Positions 56,108-64,000 of a stretch of 64,000 bases of DNA are shown here, one piece after another. The translations under genes and the position numbers were made by a program. The notes under the pieces were generated by a model. That model was not told the DNA's origin, did no database searches, and saw only the letters and a program-made list of their open reading frames with translations. The DNA comes from Pseudoxanthomonas sp. SE1. GTDB lineage: Bacteria; Pseudomonadota; Gammaproteobacteria; Xanthomonadales; Xanthomonadaceae. The stretch is taken from positions 1,727,001 to 1,791,000 of the forward strand of contig NZ_CP113783.1 in NCBI RefSeq assembly GCF_029542205.1, read 5' to 3'. The first letter of the stretch is position 1; each line of letters begins with the position of its first letter.

Positions 56108-57196
56108 ATGACGCCCCGCCGCCTGACCCCCGCACTGCTCACCCTGCTGGCCGCCACCTTCGGCTTCACCGCCCCGGCACGCGCCGCCGACGACGAAGGC
56201 CGCCTCATCACCCGCAACACCGACGGCGCCTGGTTCCTGCAGCAACCCGGCGGCGCGTCCGGCAAAGGCTGCATGGCCCGCTTCACCGCCGCCACCAAAG
56301 ACCAGTCCCAACTGGCCCTCGTCGGCCCCACCGCCACATCGCCCACCGCCGCCATCCTGATGCACGGCCCCCGCATCGCCACGCCCCCGGCCGCACAGGA
56401 GGTCACCCTCGAACTGCAGCAGGACGGCCTGCCGCCCGCGACCCTGCGCGGCGCCCTGATGCCGGCCAGCGGCGCCAAAGGCGGCGGCTTCCTGATGGTG
56501 CCCATCGGCGACCTCAAGCAGACCATGGCCTCCATGCGCCCCAAGGAAACCGGCATGCAGGTGCGCGTGGACGGCGTGGACGTATTCCGCCTGTCCTACG
56601 ACGGCCTGGACCAGGCGCGCGACGCCATGCGCGACTGCCTGGCCGGCAAGCCCTTCACCGGCGGCAAGAGCCTAGCCGAGGCCACCGCCGAAGTCCGCCC
56701 GGTCGGCACCTCCACCATCACCGGCACTGCCTTCTTCAAGAACGCCGTGCTGGCCAAGAAACGCTACCCGCCCAAGGGCAGCCAGGCCGTCGGCCTGATC
56801 TGGATGAGCGACGAGTTCAAGCAGTGGTTCGAGAGGGTCAAGCAGAGCCAGAAGATGCCGGACCGCATTCCCGAACACATCGCCAAACACTTCATGGTCA
56901 CCACCGTGCTGGACGACCAGGGCAGCTTCCGTTTCACCAACATGCCGCCCGGCGAATACCAGCTGATCGTCGACTTCTCCTACACCGAGACCGTCGCCCG
57001 CACCGAAGTGACCGGCCGCACCGACGTGTACGCCGGCAACCAGTACATCGGCTCCAACGACCACCTGTCCGTCTGGATGGAGGACGTCAGGAACTCGGTC
57101 ACCTTCTCCAAGACCGTACACATCACGAAGGATGGCGAGACCCTGCAGGTGAGCCTGGACAAGTCGATGCTGGGGTGCTTTTTCGTGTGCCGCTAG
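56108..57196 (+). CDS. Secreted protein of unknown function with carboxypeptidase-regulatory-like end
   Basis: A 362-aa exported protein with signal RRLTPALLTLLAATFGFTAP ending ARA. The middle (NTDGAWFLQQPGGASGKGCM, VDGVDVFRLSYDGLDQARDA) is not recognised. From about residue 235 there is ITGTAFFKNAVLAKKRYPPK and then DQGSFRFTNMPPGEYQLIVD, the pattern of CarboxypepD_reg/SpaA-like beta-sandwich modules. ATG at 56108 is chosen over an upstream GTG because it starts the signal peptide. Start-proximal DNA contains the 56032 repeat. Confidence 0.7.
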   Translation: MTPRRLTPALLTLLAATFGFTAPARAADDEGRLITRNTDGAWFLQQPGGASGKGCMARFTAATKDQSQLALVGPTATSPTAAILMHGPRIATPPAAQEVTLELQQDGLPPATLRGALMPASGAKGGGFLMVPIGDLKQTMASMRPKETGMQVRVDGVDVFRLSYDGLDQARDAMRDCLAGKPFTGGKSLAEATAEVRPVGTSTITGTAFFKNAVLAKKRYPPKGSQAVGLIWMSDEFKQWFERVKQSQKMPDRIPEHIAKHFMVTTVLDDQGSFRFTNMPPGEYQLIVDFSYTETVARTEVTGRTDVYAGNQYIGSNDHLSVWMEDVRNSVTFSKTVHITKDGETLQVSLDKSMLGCFFVCR

Positions 57197-57237
57197 TGGG
57201 CGGAAGACGCGGCGGGCAGCAGGGGGGCCGTAAACGC

Positions 57238-57263
57238 GTAAGGCGGGCTTGAGCCCGCCCTAC
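57238..57263. repeat. REP after the secreted-protein gene
   Basis: GTAAGGCGGGCTTGAGCCCG continuing CCCTAC is another member of the family found around the RAYT, 41 nt after the stop at 57196. Confidence 0.85.
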
Positions 57264-57283
57264 GTGCCCGCGTGACCCTCGAC

Positions 57284-57590
57284 GGGTCTCTTCTCTCACT
57301 AACGGTCTCGCGACACCGGAAAAGGGTCTTTCTTCTCACAGCAAGGTCCAACGTTTGACCCAAAAGGGTCTCTCGTCTCTCACTAAGGTCCAACGTTCGA
57401 CCAAAAAGGGTGTCGCGAGACCGAAAAAGGGTCTCGCGATACCGAAAAAGCCTGGCGCGACACTCTCTACGGGTCTCTCTTCTCTCATTTAGGTCCTCGC
57501 GATAGCCGAAAAGGGTGTCGGGACACCGGAAGAGATCCACGCGAGGGCGAAAAGCACGCAACGCTTCACCGAAAAGCCTCTAACGCCCAT
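57284..57590. repeat. Degenerate 21-bp-periodic repeat tract
   Basis: GGG-starts of the units fall at 57324, 57366, 57408, 57429, 57450, 57471, 57513, 57534 and so on, all multiples of 21 apart. The best units are GGGTGTCGCGAGACCGAAAA and GGGTCTCGCGATACCGAAAA (plus one A). Read on the minus strand it encodes about a dozen heptapeptides of type F-R-x-R-E-T-L without a stop (57561-57193 from a TTG), but no ribosome site or ATG is visible. It fills the 479-nt gap between genes; nothing else is seen there. Confidence 0.7.
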
Positions 57591-57675
57591 GCAGGACGCG
57601 GCATTCATCCCGCCGTCGACAGCCGCCGCACACGCAGTCAGTCAGCCGGTCCCAACCCCGCACCGCCAGAGGATC

Positions 57676-58869
57676 TCAGCGCGTAGCCTTCTGCGCGAGA
57701 TCGTGCGCCAGCCATCGCCGGTACTGGTTGGGGAAGGGCGAGTCCGGGTCCAGCCGTTCCACCAGGTCCGGCATGGCCGCCAATCCACGCGCGTTCGGCG
57801 CGTTGAGGAAAATGACCAGCCCATCACGCGTCGGCAGCCGGATGTACCCCAGCGTGACTTCCGCCCAATCGTTGCCGCCATGGCCAACAATGCGTGTCGC
57901 CTCATCTTCGATGATCTGGAACCCCAGCCCATATCCCTGCGCACGCGGACAATCGACGCCTGCGCCGTCTCCGCAGCGCACGACCGCATCATCGCCGGTA
58001 TCCACCCGCACCCGGCTCCGCGCGAACGGCGTGCCGGCATTGCGGGATTCCTGCCGGGCCACCATGCCGAGAAAGCGCGCGTAGTCGGGCACGGTGATCA
58101 GCATGTCGTCGGCGGCGGAATAGCTGCCTTCCCCACGACACCACCCGTTCGGTCGGCACCACACCCCGTGTGCCACGCCCTCATCGTCGACAGGAACGGC
58201 GACGTCGCGCAGCCCGTCGCGCCGCACTTCCATCACCGCATGCTGCATCCCCGCCGGTTCGAGTACCCGTTCCCGTACCACCTGCGGGAACGGACGCTGC
58301 AGTTTGTTGGAGATCGCACGCGCGAGGTATTCGAACCCTTCACCGGAATAGCCGTACGCCTCGCCGGGCGTGCGCGTGAAGGCGAGCTTCCCGTCGCTGC
58401 GGAAGAACCGCCAGTTGGGAAAGCCCGTGGTGTGCGTGAGCACCGTGCGTGCGGTCAGCGACGGCAGTCGCGGGTCGCCGGCGATATCCGGATCCACCCA
58501 ATACGCAGCCAGGGATTCATCGAGGTCCAGCTCACCCGCTTCTGCGAGCCGCAACGCGGTTTCCGCCGTCACTGTCTTGGTGATGGAGGCAACGTTGAAG
58601 CGCGTGGCCGCGTTGGCGGGGACACCCTGTGAGGCATCGCCGTGGTAGAGCGCCCACACGAGCTTGCCGTCCACGAGCATGCCCAGGCCGGCCGTCGTGA
58701 TGCGGTGTTTGTCGAGGATCCTCTGCAGGTCGTGTTCGACTGCAGGGGTCGGTGGCCTCAGGCGGCCATCGGCCTGTACTGTCGAGCGCAACGACGGCGT
58801 GCAACTGGCCAGCAGCAGGACCAGCCCCAGCCAGGGCAAGCGTGTCGGCACGATGGCTTCGGTACGCAT
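57676..58869 (-). CDS. Serine beta-lactamase-family lipoprotein
   Basis: A 397-aa class C beta-lactamase/DD-peptidase-fold protein with lipobox LGLVLLLASC. The nucleophile motif is FNVASITKTVTAETA (S-x-x-K), the second is EAYGYSGEGFEYLA (Y-S-G) and the third is RIVGHGGNDW (H-G-G in place of K-T-G). Such proteins are usually esterases or peptidases rather than resistance enzymes. ATG at 58869 gives the lipoprotein signal; the longer open frame upstream is antisense to the next gene region. Confidence 0.87.
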   Translation of the reverse strand: MRTEAIVPTRLPWLGLVLLLASCTPSLRSTVQADGRLRPPTPAVEHDLQRILDKHRITTAGLGMLVDGKLVWALYHGDASQGVPANAATRFNVASITKTVTAETALRLAEAGELDLDESLAAYWVDPDIAGDPRLPSLTARTVLTHTTGFPNWRFFRSDGKLAFTRTPGEAYGYSGEGFEYLARAISNKLQRPFPQVVRERVLEPAGMQHAVMEVRRDGLRDVAVPVDDEGVAHGVWCRPNGWCRGEGSYSAADDMLITVPDYARFLGMVARQESRNAGTPFARSRVRVDTGDDAVVRCGDGAGVDCPRAQGYGLGFQIIEDEATRIVGHGGNDWAEVTLGYIRLPTRDGLVIFLNAPNARGLAAMPDLVERLDPDSPFPNQYRRWLAHDLAQKATR

Positions 58870-58988
58870 CGCAGGGTTCCCGGCGTGAGTGTCCAGGAGG
58901 TTGATGCAGGGGGAGGAGAAGGGGTTTAAGCAGGCGGGTCCACGCGCCCGGTACCGCGATGCCTTCGCGGCGGAGGCCGTGCGCAGCC

Positions 58989-59768
58989 CTACGACGCGAT
59001 GGAAGTCTCCCGCAACTCCGCCAGCAGACGCCGCGGCGTACACCCCGCCATCGCCTGGAAGTCCGCGATCAGATGCGCCTGGTCGTAATACCCCGCATCC
59101 GCCGCGATCGCCGACCAGTTGATGTCTTCCCCCGACTGCGCCGCGCGCACCGCCTGCTCGAACCGCTTCAGCCGCGCATACGTCTTGGGGCCGACACCCA
59201 GCACCTCGTGCAATACCCGTCGCAGATGACGCTCGCTGACGCCCAGCTCGCGCGCCACCGTGCCGACGCTGGCCACCTGCAGCTTCTCCAGGGCTATCGG
59301 CAGGAATGCCGGCATCGCGCCGGCCACCTTGCCACCCGCCATGCGCTTCGCGACGGCCGCTTCCAGCAATCCACCTGCCGTGTCCATGTCGGGCGCTTCG
59401 GCGAGTTGCGCCCGCAGACGCTGCGCCCTCGCGTGGCCCCACAGATCCTCGATCGGCACCGTGCGCCCCATCAGCTCCGACGCGGACACGCCCAGCACCG
59501 TCTCGTACGTCCCTGGCTGCAACCGCGCCAGCACCGCGCGGTGCCCGCCACGGATCAGCTTCCGGTGCACCCGGCGCCTTGCGCCCATCGCATGGATATC
59601 GACACCGCCCGGAATCGACGGCCCGAAACGCACCACCACTTGCGCCTCCACCTGCGGCACCGCTACGCGTTGCCGGTCGGTCGCGTAATGACTCACCGCC
59701 AACGTAAGGATCGGTGGCAATGCGCCACGGGTGGGCGTCACGGCGTGGCGGGCAGGGTCGGCAGGCAT
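58989..59768 (-). CDS. AraC-family transcriptional regulator
   Basis: A 259-aa regulator. The N-terminal ~130 residues form a cupin-like sensor (AQVVVRFGPSIPGGVDIHAM, GTYETVLGVSASELMGR). The C-terminal double HTH contains SVGTVARELGVSERHLRRVL and INWSAIAADAGYYDQAHLIA then DFQAMAGCTPRRLL. It diverges from the epimerase gene across 97 nt and may control it. ATG at 59768. Confidence 0.9.
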   Translation of the reverse strand: MPADPARHAVTPTRGALPPILTLAVSHYATDRQRVAVPQVEAQVVVRFGPSIPGGVDIHAMGARRRVHRKLIRGGHRAVLARLQPGTYETVLGVSASELMGRTVPIEDLWGHARAQRLRAQLAEAPDMDTAGGLLEAAVAKRMAGGKVAGAMPAFLPIALEKLQVASVGTVARELGVSERHLRRVLHEVLGVGPKTYARLKRFEQAVRAAQSGEDINWSAIAADAGYYDQAHLIADFQAMAGCTPRRLLAELRETSIAS

Positions 59769-59865
59769 GCCGTCATTGTGGTGGGCGGTTCCGACGCACC
59801 GCAACCCGCCGGTGCATGGCCGTTTTTTCCAATGCCATCGCGCGGGCGCCGGCTACCGTGGCCGC

Positions 59866-60696
59866 ATGAACATACTCGTGACCGGCGCGACCGGAAAAGT
59901 AGGCAGCAGACTCGCCAGGCGGCTTGTGCAGCACGGACACACCGTGCGTGCCCTGGTGCGCGACCCCGCCCGTGCGACCGACCTGTCGGACCACGGCATC
60001 CACCTGGTCACCGGCGACCTGATGCAGCCGGACGCGCTGCCGGCGGCGGTGCGGGGCGTGGATACCGTCGTGCATTGCGCGGCGTTCTTCCGCGGCGCCA
60101 CCCCGGAAGAAGCGCACGCCGTGAACAACCTCGGCACGCAGCACCTGGCGCACGCCGCCCGCGAGGCTGGCGTGGGGCGCTTCGTGTTCATGAGTACCGG
60201 CCTGGTGTATGGACCCAACGGCGGTGCCCTGGCGCAGGAAGACGACGAGTGCGCCCCCGTGGATGCCTACCCGCAGAGCAAGCTCGCCGCCGAACGCACG
60301 CTGCTGGCCATCGACGGTCTGGACGTGCGCATCCTGCGCCTGCCGTTCGTCTACGGCGATGGCGACCCGCACATCCAGGACGTGGTGCCGTTCATGCGCA
60401 CCTTCCCGCCGACACAACGCATGTCCATCGGCCATCACGCGGACGTGGCGCAGGCCGTGGTCCGGTTGCTGGACAGCGCATCGCCCGCGCATCGCATCTA
60501 CAACGTGGTGGATGACGAGGCCCCCGACCTGGCGGCGCTGTTCGCCTCGGTGGGACAGCCGCCACCTGACGGCACCGACCCCGAACGCGCGAAAGCATTC
60601 GCCGCCGTCATGGACGGTCGCCGTTTGCGTGAAGACCTGGGCTTCCGGCCACTGTATCCGCGGCTGGCGGATGCGGTGAGGGCAGGGCAAGCGTGA
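59866..60696 (+). CDS. NAD(P)-dependent epimerase/dehydratase-family protein
   Basis: A 276-aa extended-SDR protein. It starts MNILVTGATGKVGSRLARRL and has DTVVHCAAFFRG, FVFMSTGLVYG and the Y-x3-K motif AYPQSKLAAERTLL, plus LRLPFVYGDGDPH. A sugar-nucleotide or hydroxysteroid-type substrate cannot be chosen from sequence alone. Divergent from the AraC regulator. Confidence 0.87.
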   Translation: MNILVTGATGKVGSRLARRLVQHGHTVRALVRDPARATDLSDHGIHLVTGDLMQPDALPAAVRGVDTVVHCAAFFRGATPEEAHAVNNLGTQHLAHAAREAGVGRFVFMSTGLVYGPNGGALAQEDDECAPVDAYPQSKLAAERTLLAIDGLDVRILRLPFVYGDGDPHIQDVVPFMRTFPPTQRMSIGHHADVAQAVVRLLDSASPAHRIYNVVDDEAPDLAALFASVGQPPPDGTDPERAKAFAAVMDGRRLREDLGFRPLYPRLADAVRAGQA

Positions 60697-60787
60697 CAAG
60701 GCGGCTCGACCTTCTCGCTATCGATCGTGTTGTGAGTGACCGGATCGCGCCGTAGCATGGGGCAACGCTCGTCGGGAGGGATTCTGG

Positions 60788-61300
60788 ATGCGTAGATGGA
60801 TGATGGTGGCGTTGTTGGGTCTGGTGGCATGCACGGGAATGCGCGCCGGGCAGGCGGGCAACGAAGCGGCCCCCACCTCCGCTGGTGCAAGCGGCGCCTT
60901 CGCGGGGGAATGGGAGGCGTGTCCAGGCACGACAGCCCCGGAGGAATGTAGCCGCTACGTGCTGCTACAACGTGGCAGTCGCATCTGCGGCACCTGGTTT
61001 CATTTCGCCACCGGAAAAGAGTACAGAGGCAGGATCGTCGCGCACGCGGACTCACCCACGGATGCGAGGCGCACGCATGTGTGTGGTCGTCAGAGTGTCC
61101 AGACCGATACCGAATGCGAGGACGGCTGGCAGCGCATCGACAAGCCGCTACGGATCTGTAAGGGCAAGCTTTCCGACCTGACGCGTGCGGACGGCTCCTG
61201 CTTCCCCTATTACCAGGCCGTGCGCCTAGCTGACGACCAGCGCGACGCGCTGCTGGCGGAACCGTGGATGGAGGACTGCCTGTCGGGCGCAGGTGACTGA
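60788..61300 (+). CDS. Small cysteine-rich predicted lipoprotein
   Basis: A 170-aa protein with signal MRRWMMVALLGLVACTG (lipobox LVAC). The mature part has Cys in FAGEWEACPG, TAPEECSRYVLLQRGSRICG, THVCGRQS, TECEDGWQRI, LRICKGK, ADGSCFPYY and EDCLSG, enough for several disulfides. No family is recognised. ATG at 60788 follows GGGAGGGATTC. Confidence 0.7.
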   Translation: MRRWMMVALLGLVACTGMRAGQAGNEAAPTSAGASGAFAGEWEACPGTTAPEECSRYVLLQRGSRICGTWFHFATGKEYRGRIVAHADSPTDARRTHVCGRQSVQTDTECEDGWQRIDKPLRICKGKLSDLTRADGSCFPYYQAVRLADDQRDALLAEPWMEDCLSGAGD

Positions 61301-61312
61301 CGCGCCCATCCC

Positions 61313-61477
61313 GTAGCCCGGGTAAGCGAAGCGCATCCGGGACGTCGTGAAGGTTGATGCATCGCCCCGGGTGCGGCCTGCGGCCTTGCCCGGGCTACGC
61401 AAGGTGTCGCGTGCGCGGAAGGCAAAAGCGCCCCTCATCCGCCTTCGGCACCTTCTCCCCGTGGCACGGGGAGAAGG
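61313..61477. repeat. Two REP elements in the 61.3-61.5 kb gap
   Basis: GTAGCCCGGGTAAGCGAAGC (61313 on) pairs with a GCCTTGCCCGGGCTAC end at 61397. A second hairpin CCTTCTCCCCGTG / CACGGGGAGAAGG lies at 61451-61477 after CCTCATCCGCC. No gene is seen between 61301 and 61508. Confidence 0.8.
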
Positions 61478-61508
61478 GAAGCGCGGGCACGTCCCAGCGG
61501 ATGTCGCG

Positions 61509-61889
61509 TCACGCCCCGGAGGCGTGCGTCTTGTTCCGCAGCGACAGGCAATAGGCCACCGTCACCGCGATACCCACCAGGATGGCCAGCGAGCCGCCGA
61601 TCACCGCCACGTCCTTCGGCGCCGCCACCCAGAACCCCGCATAGACCAGGCCGCTGAGCGCCATCGACCAGCCGGCGACCCGTTGCGCCTGCCGTGCCCG
61701 CGCACTGGGCACGAACCGCTTCGGCATCTGGTTGCCGAACCATGCCACCATCAAGCCGATGGCGCCCATCACGATGCGATCGACCATCTCGCTGTCGATA
61801 TACCCCCGCGAGCGGGCGAACGTCGCGCACAGCGCCAGCACCACGATGCCGACGCCCCACGCCAGACTGGTAAGCACTTCTCTGTTCAT
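61509..61889 (-). CDS. Four-helix membrane protein, SdpI-like
   Basis: A 126-aa protein with four hydrophobic segments: SLAWGVGIVVLALCATF, RIVMGAIGLMVAWFGNQM, GWSMALSGLVYAGFWVA and SLAILVGIAVTVAYCLS. WFGNQMPKRF followed by RVAGW resembles the C-terminal SdpI-family segment (immunity/signal-transduction). It overlaps the ArsR stop by 4 nt; ArsR-SdpI pairs occur in other bacteria (sdpRI). The family call is moderate. Confidence 0.6.
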   Translation of the reverse strand: MNREVLTSLAWGVGIVVLALCATFARSRGYIDSEMVDRIVMGAIGLMVAWFGNQMPKRFVPSARARQAQRVAGWSMALSGLVYAGFWVAAPKDVAVIGGSLAILVGIAVTVAYCLSLRNKTHASGA

Positions 61890-62182
61890 CGCGCAGACTC
61901 CTTCTTGGATTTCGGCGCCGCCTTGCCCGCACCGAACGAGTGGACGAAGCCGAGCAGTGCGTCTTCCAGCACCGACAGCTTCAAGTGGTAGATCACGGAC
62001 TTGCCGACCTTTTCCGCATGCACCAGGTCGGCCTCTTTCAACACCGCGAAGTGCGCCGACATCGTCGGCTTGGACACATCGAACTGGTCGCTCAGCTCGC
62101 CCGCACTCAGCGGCCCCTGCCGCAGCAACTGCAGCACCTGGCGGCGGGTGGGATCGGAAAGGGCGCGGAAGACCTGGCTCAT
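61886..62182 (-). CDS. ArsR/SdpR-family repressor
   Basis: A 98-aa winged-helix repressor: QVFRALSDPTRRQVLQLLRQ, GPLSAGELSDQFDVSKPTMS, AHFAVLKEADLVHAEKVGKS then VIYHLKLSVLEDALLGF. No metal-binding cysteines are present, so it is of the SdpR/autorepressor kind rather than a metal sensor. Translationally coupled to the membrane gene; a palindrome lies just upstream. Confidence 0.88.
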   Translation of the reverse strand: MSQVFRALSDPTRRQVLQLLRQGPLSAGELSDQFDVSKPTMSAHFAVLKEADLVHAEKVGKSVIYHLKLSVLEDALLGFVHSFGAGKAAPKSKKESAR

Positions 62183-62191
62183 GGTGTGATA

Positions 62192-62201
62192 GTTAGCTAA
62201 A
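62192..62201. promoter_or_regulatory. Palindrome upstream of the ArsR gene
   Basis: GTTAGCTAAC is a perfect 10-bp palindrome ending 9 nt upstream of the ArsR start in a local AT-rich patch. It is placed as an operator for autorepression. Confidence 0.5.
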
Positions 62202-62362
62202 CGTCGAAATGTGTCAAGCGCCGCTTGTCGGCAACGCCCGGGAGGGCTCCTCACTCCGCACCGACGCCGACGGATATCGATGCCGGTTCGACGACGGTGC
62301 AAGAAGGCATCGCCTGCGCGTACATGGCACCATGCGCATATTCCTGTTCTGTGAGAAGACGC

Positions 62363-63202
62363 ATGCTGCGTGCGCTGATCCTGTCGTTGTGCCTGTTCAC
62401 CGGTACCGCCACCGCCGCCGGACCCGTGTTCGACGTGCACGTCCACCTGCGCGATGGCGAAACCTCGCTGCGCGAGTACCGCGAGACCGTCCGCGCCGCC
62501 GGCCTCGAACTTTCCGGCATCGGCGTGATGTGGTTCGGCGGCCCGCACCAGGCAAGGCAGGGCGACCTGGCGAAGATCCGCGCCGGCAACGACCGCGTCA
62601 TCGCCCTGGCCGCCGCGCATGCCGACGTGGTGCCCATCGCCACCGTGCACCCGTACGACGGCGACGACGCGCTGGCCGAACTCGCGCGCGTCGCCGCGGC
62701 CGGCGTGAAGGTGCTGAAGATCCACGCCCATACGCAGGGCTTCGACGTGTCCGATCCGCGCGTGGAAACCCTCGCGCGCAAGGCCGGCGAACTCGGCGTC
62801 ACCGTGCTGATGGACAACGCCAACATCCTGCCCGGCGACAGCGAGAAGCTGTTCAACCTGGTGGTGCGCGTGCCGAAGACGAAGTTCATCCTCGCGCACA
62901 TCGGCGGCCTGAACTTCCGCTTCTGGAACATCCTCGCCCTCGCGCGCACTGCCGACGGTTTCGGCTTCGAGAACCTCTACTTCGACATCTCCGCCACCGT
63001 GCTGGTGGTGGCCGATTCGCCGGTGGAGGAAGAGTTCCTGTGGACGTTGCGCAACGTCGGCCTCGACCACGTGCTGCTGGGCTCGGACTACCCGCAGATC
63101 GGCCTCGACGCCACCGTGAAGGCGCTGGACCGCCTCGACCTGAGCGAAGAAGAGAAAGTGAAGATCCGCACCGGCAACGCGCAAAGACTGTTCGGAAGAT
63201 AG
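62363..63202 (+). CDS. Secreted amidohydrolase-family protein
   Basis: A 279-aa TIM-barrel hydrolase with signal MLRALILSLCLFTGTATAAG. Metal-binding H-x-H in FDVHVHLRDGE, then KVLKIHAHTQGFDV, FILAHIGGLNFRFW and the final Asp in LLGSDYPQIGLDAT follow amidohydrolase_2 order. Substrate unknown. ATG at 62363 starts the signal peptide and has GAGAAG upstream; the upstream in-frame extension is not signal-like. Confidence 0.85.
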   Translation: MLRALILSLCLFTGTATAAGPVFDVHVHLRDGETSLREYRETVRAAGLELSGIGVMWFGGPHQARQGDLAKIRAGNDRVIALAAAHADVVPIATVHPYDGDDALAELARVAAAGVKVLKIHAHTQGFDVSDPRVETLARKAGELGVTVLMDNANILPGDSEKLFNLVVRVPKTKFILAHIGGLNFRFWNILALARTADGFGFENLYFDISATVLVVADSPVEEEFLWTLRNVGLDHVLLGSDYPQIGLDATVKALDRLDLSEEEKVKIRTGNAQRLFGR

Positions 63203-63479
63203 GGCGGCCATGGCCCGCGGTCTCCACGAATCGCGGGTCGCGGCGGGCGCATGAAGCCCGACGCAATCGCGAGTGCAATCGCGTGTCTCGCATGCGCGTG
63301 TTTCGTCTCACATTCGTACCTGCAAGCGTGACTTGAACGCGCCGTGTTTGTGCCTGTGCGCGTGCTAGATTTCGCGCGGGGAACAATCGCTTCAGGGAAC
63401 GAGGGATGGATCCGAATCACTTGGCCGCGACGGCCGTCGCCACGCGTTCCCGCGCCGACGGAACGTGCTCGTGTTGATC

Positions 63480-64000
63480 ATGCAGGGCATCGGCCGCGCG
63501 ATGCGCGCGCGCCTGCACGCATGGTTTCCCCTCGCGTCGGGAACCCTCGGACATGCGTGGTGGGTGTTCATCCTCGTCGGCATCGTGCTGGGGCTGCTGG
63601 AATGGCCGTGGTTCGGCCGGATGCTGGTGTGGGGCAGTAGCGCAGGCATGATCATCGGGGCTGCGCAGGTGCATGGACGGCGCTGGGGCCCCTGGTGGGG
63701 GCTCGCTCTCGCGCATGCGTTGTTCGCAGCGGGGGCGTTCGTGCAGTCGCGGGCGGATGCGGCCGGTACGTCGGCCGCGGGTCTGACTGCCGCCGATCTG
63801 TTCTACACGCTCGCGACCGGCATGTTCGCCTGGGGGTTGCTGGGCTTCATCCGTGACCGGCGCAGTGGCGTCATTCCGTGGCGGGGCGCGCTGGATGGTG
63901 CGGTGATCCTGCTGTGCGCCGGGTTGGTGGGGTGGTGGTTGTTCGTCCAGCCCACGCTGGAACTGGCCCCGGCGTTTCCGTCGCCGCAGCGCTTCCGCAT
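63480..64000 (+). CDS. Multi-spanning membrane protein, N-terminal part (truncated)
   Basis: The frame is open to the window end (173 codons). Hydrophobic helices are HAWWVFILVGIVLGLLEW, MLVWGSSAGMIIGAAQ, WWGLALAHALFAAGAF, LFYTLATGMFAWGLLGF and GAVILLCAGLVGWWLF. This helix pattern resembles the membrane sensor part of some GGDEF/EAL or kinase proteins, but no catalytic domain is in view. In-frame GTGs at 63465 and 63471 are alternative starts. A 23-codon frame (63406-63477) with a better ribosome site ends 2 nt before the ATG. Confidence 0.5.
   Translation, partial: MQGIGRAMRARLHAWFPLASGTLGHAWWVFILVGIVLGLLEWPWFGRMLVWGSSAGMIIGAAQVHGRRWGPWWGLALAHALFAAGAFVQSRADAAGTSAAGLTAADLFYTLATGMFAWGLLGFIRDRRSGVIPWRGALDGAVILLCAGLVGWWLFVQPTLELAPAFPSPQRFR

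Noticed and set aside
55128..57263. REPs around RAYT as insertion-sequence ends
   Set aside because: The same GTAGGGCGGGCTT palindromes also occur far away (40995), so they are dispersed REPs rather than ends of one IS.
57284..57590. Possible CRISPR array
   Set aside because: Units are contiguous 21-mers that drift gradually, with no constant repeat separated by unique spacers and no cas genes.

Overview
The window is about 64 kb of high-GC (sampled host lines near 70%) proteobacterial chromosome. The gene content points to a Xanthomonadaceae member, probably of the Pseudoxanthomonas/Stenotrophomonas/Lysobacter group. The clues are a bifunctional HisB in a complete hisD-C-B-H-A-F-IE run, EfpL, a DUF2388/DUF4105 pair, a fused isobutyryl-CoA mutase IcmF, and many REP-type palindromes of the form GTAGGAGCG or GTAGGGCGGGCTT together with a REP-associated transposase. 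The genus is an inference; no 16S or other marker lies in the window.

Layout. 1-5.5 kb: histidine operon with 4-11 nt gene overlaps. 5.6-11 kb: secreted phosphoesterase, YdeI-family protein, then a minus-strand mtnB-mtnD-mtnC methionine-salvage cluster coupled to an EamA exporter. 11-15 kb: HiPIP ferredoxin, two paralogous APC permeases, NUDIX hydrolase. 15-22 kb: serA diverging from a D-2-hydroxyglutarate dehydrogenase gene, DUF2388/DUF4105, efpL, an SDR. 22-29.4 kb: minus-strand enoyl-CoA hydratase, DUF559 nuclease, carboxylase alpha subunit, lipoprotein, HMG-CoA lyase and a PAS-GGDEF-EAL protein. 29.5-31.8 kb: Fur-boxed feoAB. 31.9-35.9 kb: bactofilin, zinc ribbon, Hsp70 and a membrane J-like protein. 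36-43.4 kb: carboxylase beta subunit, two alanine-rich lipoproteins, thiolase, DUF2189, isovaleryl-CoA and leucine dehydrogenases. 43.6-49 kb: TetR, alpha/beta hydrolase and IcmF.

49-56 kb is an accessory hotspot. It holds two HigBA-type toxin-antitoxin pairs between 52-bp direct repeats copied from the 3' end of the neighbouring gene, that neighbouring gene broken in three frames, and an AT-rich two-gene island (52.1-55.1 kb). The island encodes an NYN/PIN-like nuclease and a NACHT-type STAND NTPase and looks like an undescribed immune-type module. It is followed by a RAYT transposase among REPs. 56-64 kb is ordinary chromosome again: a secreted protein, a 21-bp-periodic repeat tract, a beta-lactamase-family lipoprotein, AraC/epimerase, an ArsR/SdpI-like pair, a secreted amidohydrolase and a truncated membrane protein.

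Functionally, the leucine/isovalerate route is nearly complete but dispersed (leucine dehydrogenase, isovaleryl-CoA dehydrogenase, carboxylase alpha and beta, methylglutaconyl-CoA hydratase, HMG-CoA lyase, thiolase), and IcmF feeds the valine/isobutyryl side. REP elements are unusually intrusive: one encodes the tail of HisC, one is read in frame inside IcmF, two bracket the DUF559 gene, and two supply stop codons. No rRNA or CRISPR array was seen, and I recognised no tRNA by eye.
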